Below are positions 1-5,140 of a stretch of DNA of 5,140 bases, one piece after another. The stretch's first letter is position 1, and the number at the start of each line of letters is the position of its first letter. Below the pieces are notes generated by a model that was not told the origin of the DNA, searched no databases, and worked only from the letters and a program-made list of their open reading frames with translations. The stretch covers positions 1,584 through 6,723 of the forward strand of contig DJRK01000100.1 of the NCBI GenBank assembly GCA_002440065.1, in the 5' to 3' direction. The DNA comes from Atopobium sp. UBA6362. Lineage in GTDB: Bacteria > Actinomycetota > Coriobacteriia > Coriobacteriales > Atopobiaceae. The position numbers and the translations under genes were made by a program.

Positions 1-457
1 GGTTCACGTAGATGTAGCTCGTCACCACGCGAAGGACCCAGGTGAACGCGTCGCCCGGCAGGAGGGCGGCCAGCAGGTAGCGCTGCCCCCACAGAAGCGA
101 GAAGACCGCGGCTCCCAAGATCGCCTGCAGGATGTTCGAGACGGGCCCGGCGAGCGCGACCAGGACTTCGTCGCGGTCAGGCTTCCTGAGACGCGTCGGG
201 TTGTAGGGCACCGGCTTCGCGAACGCGAAGACGGGACCGCCCATGAGCGCCATGATGAGCGGCAGGGCGACGGATCCGAACCCGTCGAGGTGCGCCTTGG
301 GGTTCAAGGTGAGGCGGCCGGCCTCCTTTGCCGTCGGGTCCCCGCACTTGAGCGCCGCCCAGCCGTGGGCGACCTCGTGCACCGTGGCCGACAACATCAC
401 GAGCACCACGGATATTGCGATGCTTATGAGCTGAGTCGTTGAATAGAGGCTAAACAA
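1..457 (-). CDS. Site-2-protease-like M50 intramembrane zinc metalloprotease (N-terminal part, cut by window edge)
   Basis: I translated this frame by hand; 152 codons are visible before the left edge. The protein opens with a hydrophobic segment (residues 8-26) that runs into HEVAH (27-31), the HExxH zinc site of M50 proteases: His27 and His31 bind zinc and Glu28 is the catalytic base. Family blocks follow: GDPTAKEAGRLTLNP (39-53), HLD (56-58), AKPVPYNP (80-87) and ALAGPVSN (101-108). These match the small site-2-protease-like group of Bacteria, which cleaves transmembrane segments or small membrane proteins. The third zinc ligand, an Asp in a later PxxPLDG-type motif, should lie just beyond the window. 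The start is a TTG at 455-457: AGGGGAG sits 6 nt upstream in the minus-strand sense, and no ATG stands before the first membrane segment. It is probably the third gene of the operon, 22 nt after the 99-residue membrane protein. The substrate cannot be told from sequence. Confidence 0.88.
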   Translation of the reverse strand, partial: MFSLYSTTQLISIAISVVLVMLSATVHEVAHGWAALKCGDPTAKEAGRLTLNPKAHLDGFGSVALPLIMALMGGPVFAFAKPVPYNPTRLRKPDRDEVLVALAGPVSNILQAILGAAVFSLLWGQRYLLAALLPGDAFTWVLRVVTSYIYVN

Positions 458-479
458 GCTGCTCTCCCCTCTCGCTGCG

Positions 480-779
480 TCAGCGCAGCGAGGAGGCGGC
501 CTTGCACGCCGCCCAGTCGAGGACGAATAGGAGGGCGGCGACGAGGGCGAAATCGCCCCTAAAGGCCCCGCCCAGGGGCGTTTGGAACACGAGGACCCCG
601 GAGATTACGTCGGGAACCGCGCGGCCCAGCATGGTGTTCACGGGCAAGAGGAGCGACCTCACGGCGCCGGACACGAAGGAGTCGGCCACGACGAGTGCCG
701 TCATGGCCCAGGCCAGGACGCGTAAAACCATGCCGAGGGCACCCAAGAACTTTCCGACTCCGCTGCGGGCGCTAGACAT
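480..779 (-). CDS. Small membrane protein of unknown function, 99 aa
   Basis: I do not recognise a family. The 99-residue product has a short basic N-terminus (Arg5, Lys10), a strong hydrophobic stretch at about 11-32, a central part with Pro46, Pro56 and Pro68 that includes a semi-hydrophobic stretch (54-66), a Gly-rich turn around 68-75, and a second hydrophobic stretch at about 77-92 ending in a Lys/Arg-containing tail. Two membrane passes with both ends inside are likely. The ATG at 777-779 overlaps the TAG stop of the ABC-F gene (772-774) by 8 nt, and GAGGG lies 5 nt upstream of the ATG, so translation is probably coupled. The intramembrane protease begins 22 nt after its TGA. This tight packing, and codon use like its neighbours, support a real gene. 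It could be a partner or substrate of the protease, but that is only inference from position. Confidence 0.75.
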   Translation of the reverse strand: MSSARSGVGKFLGALGMVLRVLAWAMTALVVADSFVSGAVRSLLLPVNTMLGRAVPDVISGVLVFQTPLGGAFRGDFALVAALLFVLDWAACKAASSLR

Positions 780-2760
780 CGGCGCCCTCGATCTTCTCGC
801 TAAGCTCCATCCATTCCTCTTCCAGGGAAGGGATCTTCTTGGAGAGGGCGGTGTATTCCTTCATGCACTCGTCGAACTTCGCGGAGTCGTTGTAGAGCGA
901 CTCGTCGGCCATGAGGGCCACGAGCTCGTCGTAGCGCTTCTGCGCGGGCTCGAGCGCGGCCTCGACCTCCTTGAGGCGCTTCTTCTCCTTCTTGAGCGCC
1001 TGGTTCCTGCGCTTGCGCTCCTCGGCCTCGGCGCGGCGCTGCTCGCGGGTCTTCACGTTGCGCCCGCTCGTGGCCGCGGGCTCCTCAACGGCCTGCTTCT
1101 TTTGCGCGGCGGGCCCGTTTCCTCCCTCCGCCTCGGCCGCCGCGGCCTCGAGCTCGGCGCGTTTGAACTTGTAGTAGTCGTAGTCGCCGTCGTAGAGCGT
1201 GACCTTGTGGTCGCGCACGTCGACGACCTTGTTCGCCACGGCGCGCACGAGATGCTCATCGTGGGAGATGAGCACGATGGTCCCCGGGAAGTCTATGAGC
1301 GCGTGCTCCAGGACGTCCACGGAGTCGATGTCGAGGTGGTTCGTGGGCTCGTCGAGCATGAGCAGCGGGTCGGGGGCCACAAGCATCTTGGCCAGGGCGA
1401 GGCGGGCCCGCTCGCCGCCGGAGAGCACGCCCACGCGCTTCTCGACGTCGTCGCCGTGGAAGAGGAACGCGCCGAGAAGGCGCCTCTCTTCCGAGGTCGT
1501 CCAGCCCTTCGCCGCGGTGTCCATCTCGGCGAGCACGGTGTTCGCGGCGTTCAGCTCCTCGAGCTGGTGCTGCGCGTAGTAGGCCTGCGTGACGTTCTGG
1601 CCGAGCTCAATCGTTCCCGTATCGGGCTTGAGCTTGCCGTTTATGAGCTTCATGAGCGTCGACTTGCCGGCGCCGTTGGGGCCCACGAGGGCCACGTGGT
1701 CGCCGCGGTAGAGCTTGAGGTCCACGTCCTGGTAGACGTGGTTCTCGCCAAAGGACTTCGAGACCCCCTCGAGGCTGATGACCATGTCGCCCGTGCGGGG
1801 CGGCTCGGGGAAGCTGAAGTTCATGTGCTTGTTGCCCTCGGGCAGGATCACGAGTTCGCTCTTTATCTGCTCGATCTTCTTCATGCGTTCCTGGGCCTGG
1901 GCCGCTTTCGTGGGCTTGTAGCGGAACTTGTCGACGAAGACCTGCATGTGGGCGATCTCGCGCTCCTGGGCGGCGCGCTTGGCCCGCATCTGCTCCAGGT
2001 TGTCCTCACGCTGTTTGAGGTAGGAGCTGTAGTTGCCCGTGTAGGTCGTGATGCGGCGGTTCAGCACGGCGGCGACGTGGCTCACGCACGCGTCCATGAA
2101 GGCGCGGTCGTGGCTCACGAGGAGCACAGCGCCGTCGTAGTTCGAGATGAACGTCTCGAGCCACTGGACGCTCTCGAGGTCGAGGTGGTTCGTGGGCTCG
2201 TCGAGCATGAGGAGGTCGGGGTGGCGAAGAAGGAGCTTGGAGAGACTGATGCGCATCTGCCAGCCGCCGGAGAAGTCCTCCGCGGGCTTTTCGAAGTCCT
2301 CCACGGGAAAGCCGAGGCCGGCGAGGATCTGCTTCGCCCTGGCTTCGAGCTCGTAGCCGCCCAGGCGCTCGAAACGGTCCTGCACATGCCCGTACTCCTC
2401 GAGCATGCGGTCCAGCTCGGGGCCCGGCTCTGTGCTGGAGATGAGGCCCTCGAGCTCGCGCACGCGCGCCTCCACGCGCTTGACCTCGTGGGCGCTGTCG
2501 ACGACCTCCTGGAGGGCGGACTTGTTTCCCATGAGCTTGGTTTCCTGCTCAAGGTAGCCGACAGTCGTGTCCTTCGCGAAAGAGACCGTGCCCTCGTCGC
2601 AGGACTCGAGCCCCATGAAAATCTTAAGGAACGTCGTCTTGCCCGACCCGTTGGGGCCCACGAGCGCCCAACGCTCGCCGGCGTTGAGCTGCAGCGTCGC
2701 GCCCGTGTACAGGACGCGGCCGCCGAACGACTTGGATATCTTGTCTGCGAGCGCTATCAA
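772..2760 (-). CDS. ABC-F family ATPase (probable ribosome-associated translation factor)
   Basis: Soluble protein of 662 residues with two ABC ATPase cassettes and no membrane domain, the ABC-F layout. These proteins bind the ribosomal E site and free or protect stalled ribosomes. First cassette: Walker A GPNGSGKT (35-42), Gln72 in the Q-loop, signature SGGWQ (164-168), Walker B with LDEPTNHLD (186-194), switch His217. The charged linker (about 240-305, with KFRYKPTKAAQAQERMKKIEQ) is the P-site-tRNA-interaction region typical of the family. Second cassette: Walker A GPNGAGKS (360-367), LSGGER (446-451), LDEPTNHLD (469-477), switch His500. A Lys/Glu-rich C-terminal extension (about 570-655) is probably a coiled coil, as in Uup-type members. 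All catalytic motifs are intact. Start: a GTG at 2767-2769 is in frame, but the AGGGG would overlap it. The TTG at 2758-2760 sits 8 nt after AGGGG and gives the usual beginning MIALADKISKSFGG. The gene heads the operon. Paralogue assignment (Uup, YdiF, YfmR or other) is not certain. Confidence 0.95.
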   Translation of the reverse strand: MIALADKISKSFGGRVLYTGATLQLNAGERWALVGPNGSGKTTFLKIFMGLESCDEGTVSFAKDTTVGYLEQETKLMGNKSALQEVVDSAHEVKRVEARVRELEGLISSTEPGPELDRMLEEYGHVQDRFERLGGYELEARAKQILAGLGFPVEDFEKPAEDFSGGWQMRISLSKLLLRHPDLLMLDEPTNHLDLESVQWLETFISNYDGAVLLVSHDRAFMDACVSHVAAVLNRRITTYTGNYSSYLKQREDNLEQMRAKRAAQEREIAHMQVFVDKFRYKPTKAAQAQERMKKIEQIKSELVILPEGNKHMNFSFPEPPRTGDMVISLEGVSKSFGENHVYQDVDLKLYRGDHVALVGPNGAGKSTLMKLINGKLKPDTGTIELGQNVTQAYYAQHQLEELNAANTVLAEMDTAAKGWTTSEERRLLGAFLFHGDDVEKRVGVLSGGERARLALAKMLVAPDPLLMLDEPTNHLDIDSVDVLEHALIDFPGTIVLISHDEHLVRAVANKVVDVRDHKVTLYDGDYDYYKFKRAELEAAAAEAEGGNGPAAQKKQAVEEPAATSGRNVKTREQRRAEAEERKRRNQALKKEKKRLKEVEAALEPAQKRYDELVALMADESLYNDSAKFDECMKEYTALSKKIPSLEEEWMELSEKIEGADV

Positions 2761-2769
2761 GTGACACAC

Positions 2770-2774
2770 CCCTG
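2770..2774 (-). promoter_or_regulatory. Ribosome binding site that decides a TTG start for the ABC-F gene
   Basis: The minus strand reads CAGCAGGGGTGTGTCACTTG. The AGGG core (2770-2773) runs straight into the GTG at 2767-2769, which is therefore badly placed as a start. The TTG at 2758-2760 has about 8 nt of spacing from the end of AGGGG (2769-2773), close to optimal. The protein read from TTG also begins like other ABC-F proteins. Confidence 0.7.
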
Positions 2775-2802
2775 CTGAGCTGTTCGGAAATTCAACCTTT
2801 TG

Positions 2803-2808
2803 ATTATA
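2803..2808 (-). promoter_or_regulatory. Minus-strand -10 box (TATAAT) for the ABC-F operon
   Basis: The minus strand carries a perfect TATAAT in an otherwise GC-rich context, about 43 nt upstream of the TTG start. Transcription would begin near 2796 and give a leader of roughly 36 nt. No good -35 hexamer is seen at 16-18 nt spacing, so the full promoter is uncertain. The leader is too short for the peptide-attenuator structures that often control antibiotic-resistance ABC-F genes. Confidence 0.55.
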
Positions 2809-2881
2809 TGCAAGAAGGGCCGCGTTTAGCTGCCGTCCGCCGGAACGACAGATTTGAAACAGCGCTCCGTCTCTGGGGACG

Positions 2882-2902
2882 ACGTAATGTCATCTCCTAC
2901 GT
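2882..2902. repeat. Short inverted repeat in the divergent intergenic region
   Basis: ACGTA (2882-2886) and TACGT (2898-2902) form a perfect 5+5 inverted repeat with an 11-nt spacer, lying between the two divergent promoters. It has the size of a dimeric regulator site but is short enough to occur by chance, and no regulator gene is nearby. Confidence 0.25.
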
Positions 2903-2926
2903 TAAGAAGGGCATGAGGGGCTCATT

Positions 2927-2950
2927 TATGATCGACCGGGCGGCTACAAT
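2927..2950 (+). promoter_or_regulatory. Candidate plus-strand -10 boxes for the acyltransferase gene
   Basis: Two near-consensus -10 hexamers lie ahead of the acyltransferase gene: TATGAT (2927-2932) and TACAAT (2945-2950), each matching TATAAT at 5 of 6 positions. TTAAGA (2902-2907) is a weak -35 candidate for the first, but at a long 19-nt spacing; the second has no clear -35. Transcription from TACAAT would begin near 2957 and give a leader of about 35 nt. Which one is used cannot be decided here. Confidence 0.4.
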
Positions 2951-2978
2951 TTAGGCTAAAGGTTCGAAAACGGTGTTT

Positions 2979-2982
2979 GGAG
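2979..2982 (+). promoter_or_regulatory. Ribosome binding site setting the acyltransferase start at ATG 2992
   Basis: GGAG (2979-2982) stands 9 nt before the ATG at 2992-2994. A TTG at 2977-2979 is also in frame, but it overlaps this GGAG and has no good site upstream. The ATG is therefore preferred, giving a protein that begins MSQNRKVEALDG, a normal start for this family. Confidence 0.7.
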
Positions 2983-2991
2983 CAGTTCGTC

Positions 2992-4911
2992 ATGTCCCAG
3001 AATCGCAAGGTGGAGGCCCTCGACGGGCTTCGCGTGCTCGCGATAGCGGCGGTCGTCGTATACCATGCCAACCAGGCCTGGCTCCCGGGGGGATTTCTGG
3101 GGGTCACGGTCTTCTTTGTGCTCACGGGATACCTCACGACGCTCTCGGTGGCGCGCAGGCTCGCGAGCAAGCGCGGCTTCCACTACTTCGAGTACCTCAG
3201 GGAACGCGTCGCACGGCTCTGGCCCATGATGCTCGCGGTCGTGGGGGCGACGGCCGTCCTGTCGCTGACGCTTGCGCCGGCGCTTCTCGGCAAGTTCAAG
3301 TCGGATGCTCCGTTTGCGCTTCTCTTCACCCAGAACATCCACTATATCGTGGCGAAGGTGAGCTATTTCGCGGCCGCTGGCCTTCCCTCCCCGCTCACGC
3401 ATTTGTGGTACCTCGGCGTGCTCATGCAGTTCTATATCGCCTGGCCCATCGTACTCGTGGCTACGTGGCGGATCGGCAGCTCACGAAGACGCCTGTGCGT
3501 CGTCGTGGCCGCCCTCATGCTCGCCTCTTCCGTCGCGATGGCCGTGCTCTACGACCCCTCCGGCGACACGGCGCGGATCTACTACGGCCCTGATACCCGC
3601 GCGGCGGAGCTCCTTGCAGGAAGTCTTTTGGCCCTCGCGACCAAGGGCCAGGGCCTGGACCGCATCGCCGGCGTCATCCCCAAGCGGGCTCGCAGGGTGC
3701 TCGGGCGCGTGATGGGCAAGCACTCGTTTTATGAAGCGGCGGGTATCGCCGCGGTCGCCGGGCTCGTCGCCATGGCGGCTCGCGTGAACGGCTTCGCGCC
3801 CTTCGCGTATCGCGGGGGGATCTTAATCGCCGCGCTTCTCTCAGCCATGCTCGTGGGGGTGCTCTGCATGCATCGCCCTACATTTGTGGGCAGGGTCCTC
3901 GGCTCGCGGCCGATGTCCTTAATCGGCAAGAGGTCGTACGCGCTGTACCTGTGGCACTATCCGTTGCTCCTTGTGATGAACCCCGCCACGCGGACCACCG
4001 TCATGCCCTGGTGGGGTTGGGCTGTCGAGCTCGCGATCGTCGCCTGCGTCTCGGAAGCCTCCTATCGCGTCTTTGAAGCAGCTCCAAAGGCTAAACGCCT
4101 CGGCGAGAAAAACGCAGATGGCTTACAGTCGCCAATCCAAGCAAACCCCGGGTCCCCGAGAAGGTACGCGCGCCTTGCCGCCTGCCTTGTTGCGGTCGCC
4201 TGCGTGGTTGCCGCCTATGCGCTCCCCGGCATACAGGACTCGAACGCGCGCCCCGAGGGGCAGGTCATGACGGCTGAGGAGCGCAAAGCAGCTGCCGAGG
4301 AGGCGGCACAGGCTAAGCAGGAGGCCAAGACGCGGACCTTCGACTTCTCGGGGACCGCGTTCGCCTCGAATCAGGACTTCATGAACGCGGTTGCCTCCAT
4401 CAACGCCACGAACTTCTCGGTGGATACCGAGACGGGCGCCACCGACGCGAACGTCACGCTCGTGGGCGACTCCGTTCCCGAGGACGCGGCAGACGAGTTC
4501 TACGGGATATTCCCCAACGGTTTCATGGATGCAAAGATCGGGCGGCAGCTCACCGCTGGGCCCGATGCCTACCAGGCCTGCGTCGACGGCGGGCATGCCG
4601 GTGACGTTGTGGTCTGGTCCATCGCCGACAACGGCTGGATCACGTCCGACCAGGCCGAGCAGCTCATTGCCGCCGTTGACGGCACCAAGAAGGTGTACCT
4701 CGTGACCTGCCGCTGCCCCGATGCCTGGCAGGACAACAACAACGAGGTGCTCCGCAACGTCGCCGCCGCCCACGACAATGTCGAGGTCATCGATTGGCAC
4801 GCGGAGTCCGAGGGCCACGACGACTGGTTCTGGAGCGACGGGCAGCATGTGCGCCCCGAGGGCGCGAAGGCCTACGTGATGATGCTGAGAAGGGCCATCA
4901 CGGGTCGATAA
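2992..4911 (+). CDS. OatA/OafA-like O-acyltransferase: Acyltransferase_3 membrane domain fused to an SGNH domain
   Basis: Integral membrane protein of 639 residues that probably moves acetyl groups across the membrane and onto a surface glycan. The N-terminal part (about 7-370) is an Acyltransferase_3 domain of around ten membrane helices. It opens with EALDGLRVLAIAAVVVYH, where His25 is the conserved catalytic-type His, followed by FLGVTVFFVLTGYL (35-48), an Arg cluster RERVARLWP (70-78), THLWYLGVLMQFY (136-148) and YALYLWHYP (316-324). A last helix (about 394-415) and an Ala/Glu/Lys-rich linker (about 424-450) lead to a C-terminal SGNH domain. That domain has GDSV with nucleophile Ser494, Asn547 in ADNG, and DGQH with Asp616 and His619 completing the triad; it should face outside. 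The length and layout match peptidoglycan O-acetyltransferase OatA (about 600 residues). Family members also modify O-antigen and other polysaccharides, so the acceptor is unproven. It is transcribed alone, divergent from the ABC-F operon, and ends facing the tRNA genes. Confidence 0.92.
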   Translation: MSQNRKVEALDGLRVLAIAAVVVYHANQAWLPGGFLGVTVFFVLTGYLTTLSVARRLASKRGFHYFEYLRERVARLWPMMLAVVGATAVLSLTLAPALLGKFKSDAPFALLFTQNIHYIVAKVSYFAAAGLPSPLTHLWYLGVLMQFYIAWPIVLVATWRIGSSRRRLCVVVAALMLASSVAMAVLYDPSGDTARIYYGPDTRAAELLAGSLLALATKGQGLDRIAGVIPKRARRVLGRVMGKHSFYEAAGIAAVAGLVAMAARVNGFAPFAYRGGILIAALLSAMLVGVLCMHRPTFVGRVLGSRPMSLIGKRSYALYLWHYPLLLVMNPATRTTVMPWWGWAVELAIVACVSEASYRVFEAAPKAKRLGEKNADGLQSPIQANPGSPRRYARLAACLVAVACVVAAYALPGIQDSNARPEGQVMTAEERKAAAEEAAQAKQEAKTRTFDFSGTAFASNQDFMNAVASINATNFSVDTETGATDANVTLVGDSVPEDAADEFYGIFPNGFMDAKIGRQLTAGPDAYQACVDGGHAGDVVVWSIADNGWITSDQAEQLIAAVDGTKKVYLVTCRCPDAWQDNNNEVLRNVAAAHDNVEVIDWHAESEGHDDWFWSDGQHVRPEGAKAYVMMLRRAITGR

Positions 4912-4930
4912 TGAAAGCGACTTAGAGGTT

Positions 4931-4968
4931 GAGCGAGCGGGCTTAGGGTTTCCTGGGCCCGCTCGCTC
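4931..4968 (+). terminator. Long GC-rich hairpin after the acyltransferase gene, probable transcription end
   Basis: Perfect 12-nt arms GAGCGAGCGGGC (4931-4942) and GCCCGCTCGCTC (4957-4968) enclose 14 nt. These can extend the stem by two G-U wobbles and an AGG/CCT stem, giving about 17 pairs around a GTTT loop. The hairpin begins 19 nt after the stop codon at 4911. No T-run follows directly; the first (ATTTTT) comes about 15 nt later. It is therefore not a textbook intrinsic terminator, but could stop transcription or protect the mRNA 3' end. Confidence 0.5.
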
Positions 4969-4990
4969 CTTAGCGCTCCAAATTTTTAGC

Positions 4991-5018
4991 AAAGAAAAAG
5001 GCCCTCAAAAGAGGGCCT
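4991..5018 (-). terminator. Intrinsic terminator of the tRNA cluster (minus strand)
   Basis: On the minus strand an 8-bp GC-rich stem AGGCCCTC/GAGGGCCT (arms 5011-5018 and 4999-5006) with a TTTT loop is followed at once by TTTTTCTTT. This is a classic Rho-independent terminator, 8 nt after the CCA end of tRNA-Ala. On the plus strand it lacks a following T-run, so it mainly serves the tRNA transcript. Confidence 0.85.
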
Positions 5019-5026
5019 GAAACATT

Positions 5027-5102
5027 TGGTGGAGAATAGGGGGTTCGAACCCCTGACCTCGTGACTGCCAGTCACGCGCTCTCCCAACTGAGCTAATTCC
5101 CC
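5027..5102 (-). tRNA. tRNA-Ala, anticodon GGC
   Basis: The minus strand folds as a complete 76-nt tRNA with encoded CCA. The acceptor stem pairs GGGGAAT (5096-5102) with ATTCTCC (5031-5037) and the discriminator is A. The D arm is GCTC-AGTTGGGA-GAGC. The anticodon stem CGTGA/TCACG holds the loop CTGGCAG, anticodon GGC, which reads the alanine codon GCC. The variable loop is AGGTC and the T arm is AGGGG-TTCGAAC-CCCCT. The G3:U70 wobble, the main identity element of alanine tRNAs, is present. A second tRNA gene lies 5 nt upstream in the same direction, so the two are probably processed from one transcript that ends at the terminator just downstream. Confidence 0.95.
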
Positions 5103-5107
5103 GAATC

Positions 5108-5140
5108 TGGTGGGCGATGCTGGATTCGAACCAGCGACCC
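5108..5140 (-). tRNA. tRNA, 3' part only (identity not visible)
   Basis: The minus strand shows the last 33 nt of a tRNA: variable-loop end GGGTC, T arm GCTGG-TTCGAAT-CCAGC, acceptor 3' strand ATCGCCC, discriminator A and encoded CCA. The 5' acceptor strand should be GGGCGAT. The anticodon lies beyond the right edge, so the amino acid cannot be assigned; Val, Ile and Lys are among the possibilities. Confidence 0.9.

Noticed and set aside
243..434. 63-codon plus-strand frame inside the protease gene
   Set aside because: The minus strand here encodes the HEVAH and AKPVPYNP motifs of the M50 protease, so this is a shadow.
502..2778. 758-codon open frame on the plus strand opposite the ABC-F gene
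   Set aside because: It lies in exact codon register with the ABC-F frame, so it stays open only because that gene contains no TTA, CTA or TCA codons, as expected at high GC. Its product is a low-complexity run of Leu, Val, Glu, His and Arg with no domain, while the opposite strand encodes every ABC-F motif.
2928..2954. Eight-codon leader-peptide-like frame (ATG to TAG) before the acyltransferase
   Set aside because: It overlaps both -10 candidates, so it would not be fully transcribed from TACAAT, and it has no convincing ribosome binding site or pause motif.
2956..3402. 148-codon minus-strand frame opposite the acyltransferase start
   Set aside because: Its product is a highly charged Arg/Glu/His-rich sequence typical of antisense shadows, and it covers the acyltransferase promoter and start.
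2973..3593. 206-codon plus-strand frame overlapping the start of the acyltransferase
   Set aside because: It is a shifted-frame shadow: the overlapping frame encodes the conserved acyltransferase motifs, and this one is rich in Arg, Gly and Ala with no membrane segments.
4123..4992. 289-codon minus-strand frame opposite the end of the acyltransferase gene
   Set aside because: It is again in codon register with the real gene and explained by missing TTA/CTA/TCA codons. Its start lies inside the intergenic hairpin/terminator region and the product shows no recognisable motif.
4991..5018. Reading the second hairpin as the plus-strand terminator of the acyltransferase
   Set aside because: On the plus strand the A-rich tract precedes the stem and GAAACATTT follows it. 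The T-run is on the minus strand, so it fits the tRNA transcript.

Overview
This window looks like an ordinary chromosomal segment of a high-GC, Gram-positive-type bacterium. The third codon positions are strongly G/C-rich, TTG start codons are used, the tRNA genes encode their own CCA ends, and there is an OatA-like acyltransferase–SGNH fusion. A member of the Coriobacteriia (Olsenella/Atopobium/Collinsella-like) fits best, but that is an inference from gene style and was not tested by any search.

Left part (1–2760, minus strand). Three genes read leftwards as one probable operon. In transcription order they are an ABC-F ATPase (two ABC cassettes, probable ribosome-associated translation factor), a 99-residue membrane protein of unknown function whose ATG overlaps the ABC-F stop codon by 8 nt, and, 22 nt further on, the first 152 codons of an M50/site-2-protease-type intramembrane metalloprotease that runs off the left edge. 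A TATAAT box lies upstream of the ABC-F gene on the minus strand. Both the ABC-F and the protease appear to start at TTG codons placed correctly behind AGGGG-type ribosome binding sites.

Middle (2761–2991). This divergent intergenic region holds the minus-strand promoter, one or two candidate plus-strand -10 boxes, a short inverted repeat and the ribosome binding site of the next gene. No gene is visible in it.

Right part (2992–4911, plus strand). One gene encodes a membrane acyltransferase (Acyltransferase_3 family) joined to a C-terminal extracytoplasmic SGNH esterase/transferase domain. This is the architecture of the OatA/OafA enzymes that O-acetylate peptidoglycan or other surface polysaccharides. 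It is followed by a long GC-rich hairpin, probably its transcription end. Two tRNA genes converge on it from the right on the minus strand: a complete tRNA-Ala(GGC) with an intrinsic terminator directly behind it, and the 3' end of a second tRNA cut by the window edge.

No mobile element, CRISPR array, toxin–antitoxin pair or evident new system is visible. The points most worth following are the unknown 99-residue membrane protein between an ABC-F factor and an intramembrane protease, the start-codon corrections, and the acyltransferase motif variant.
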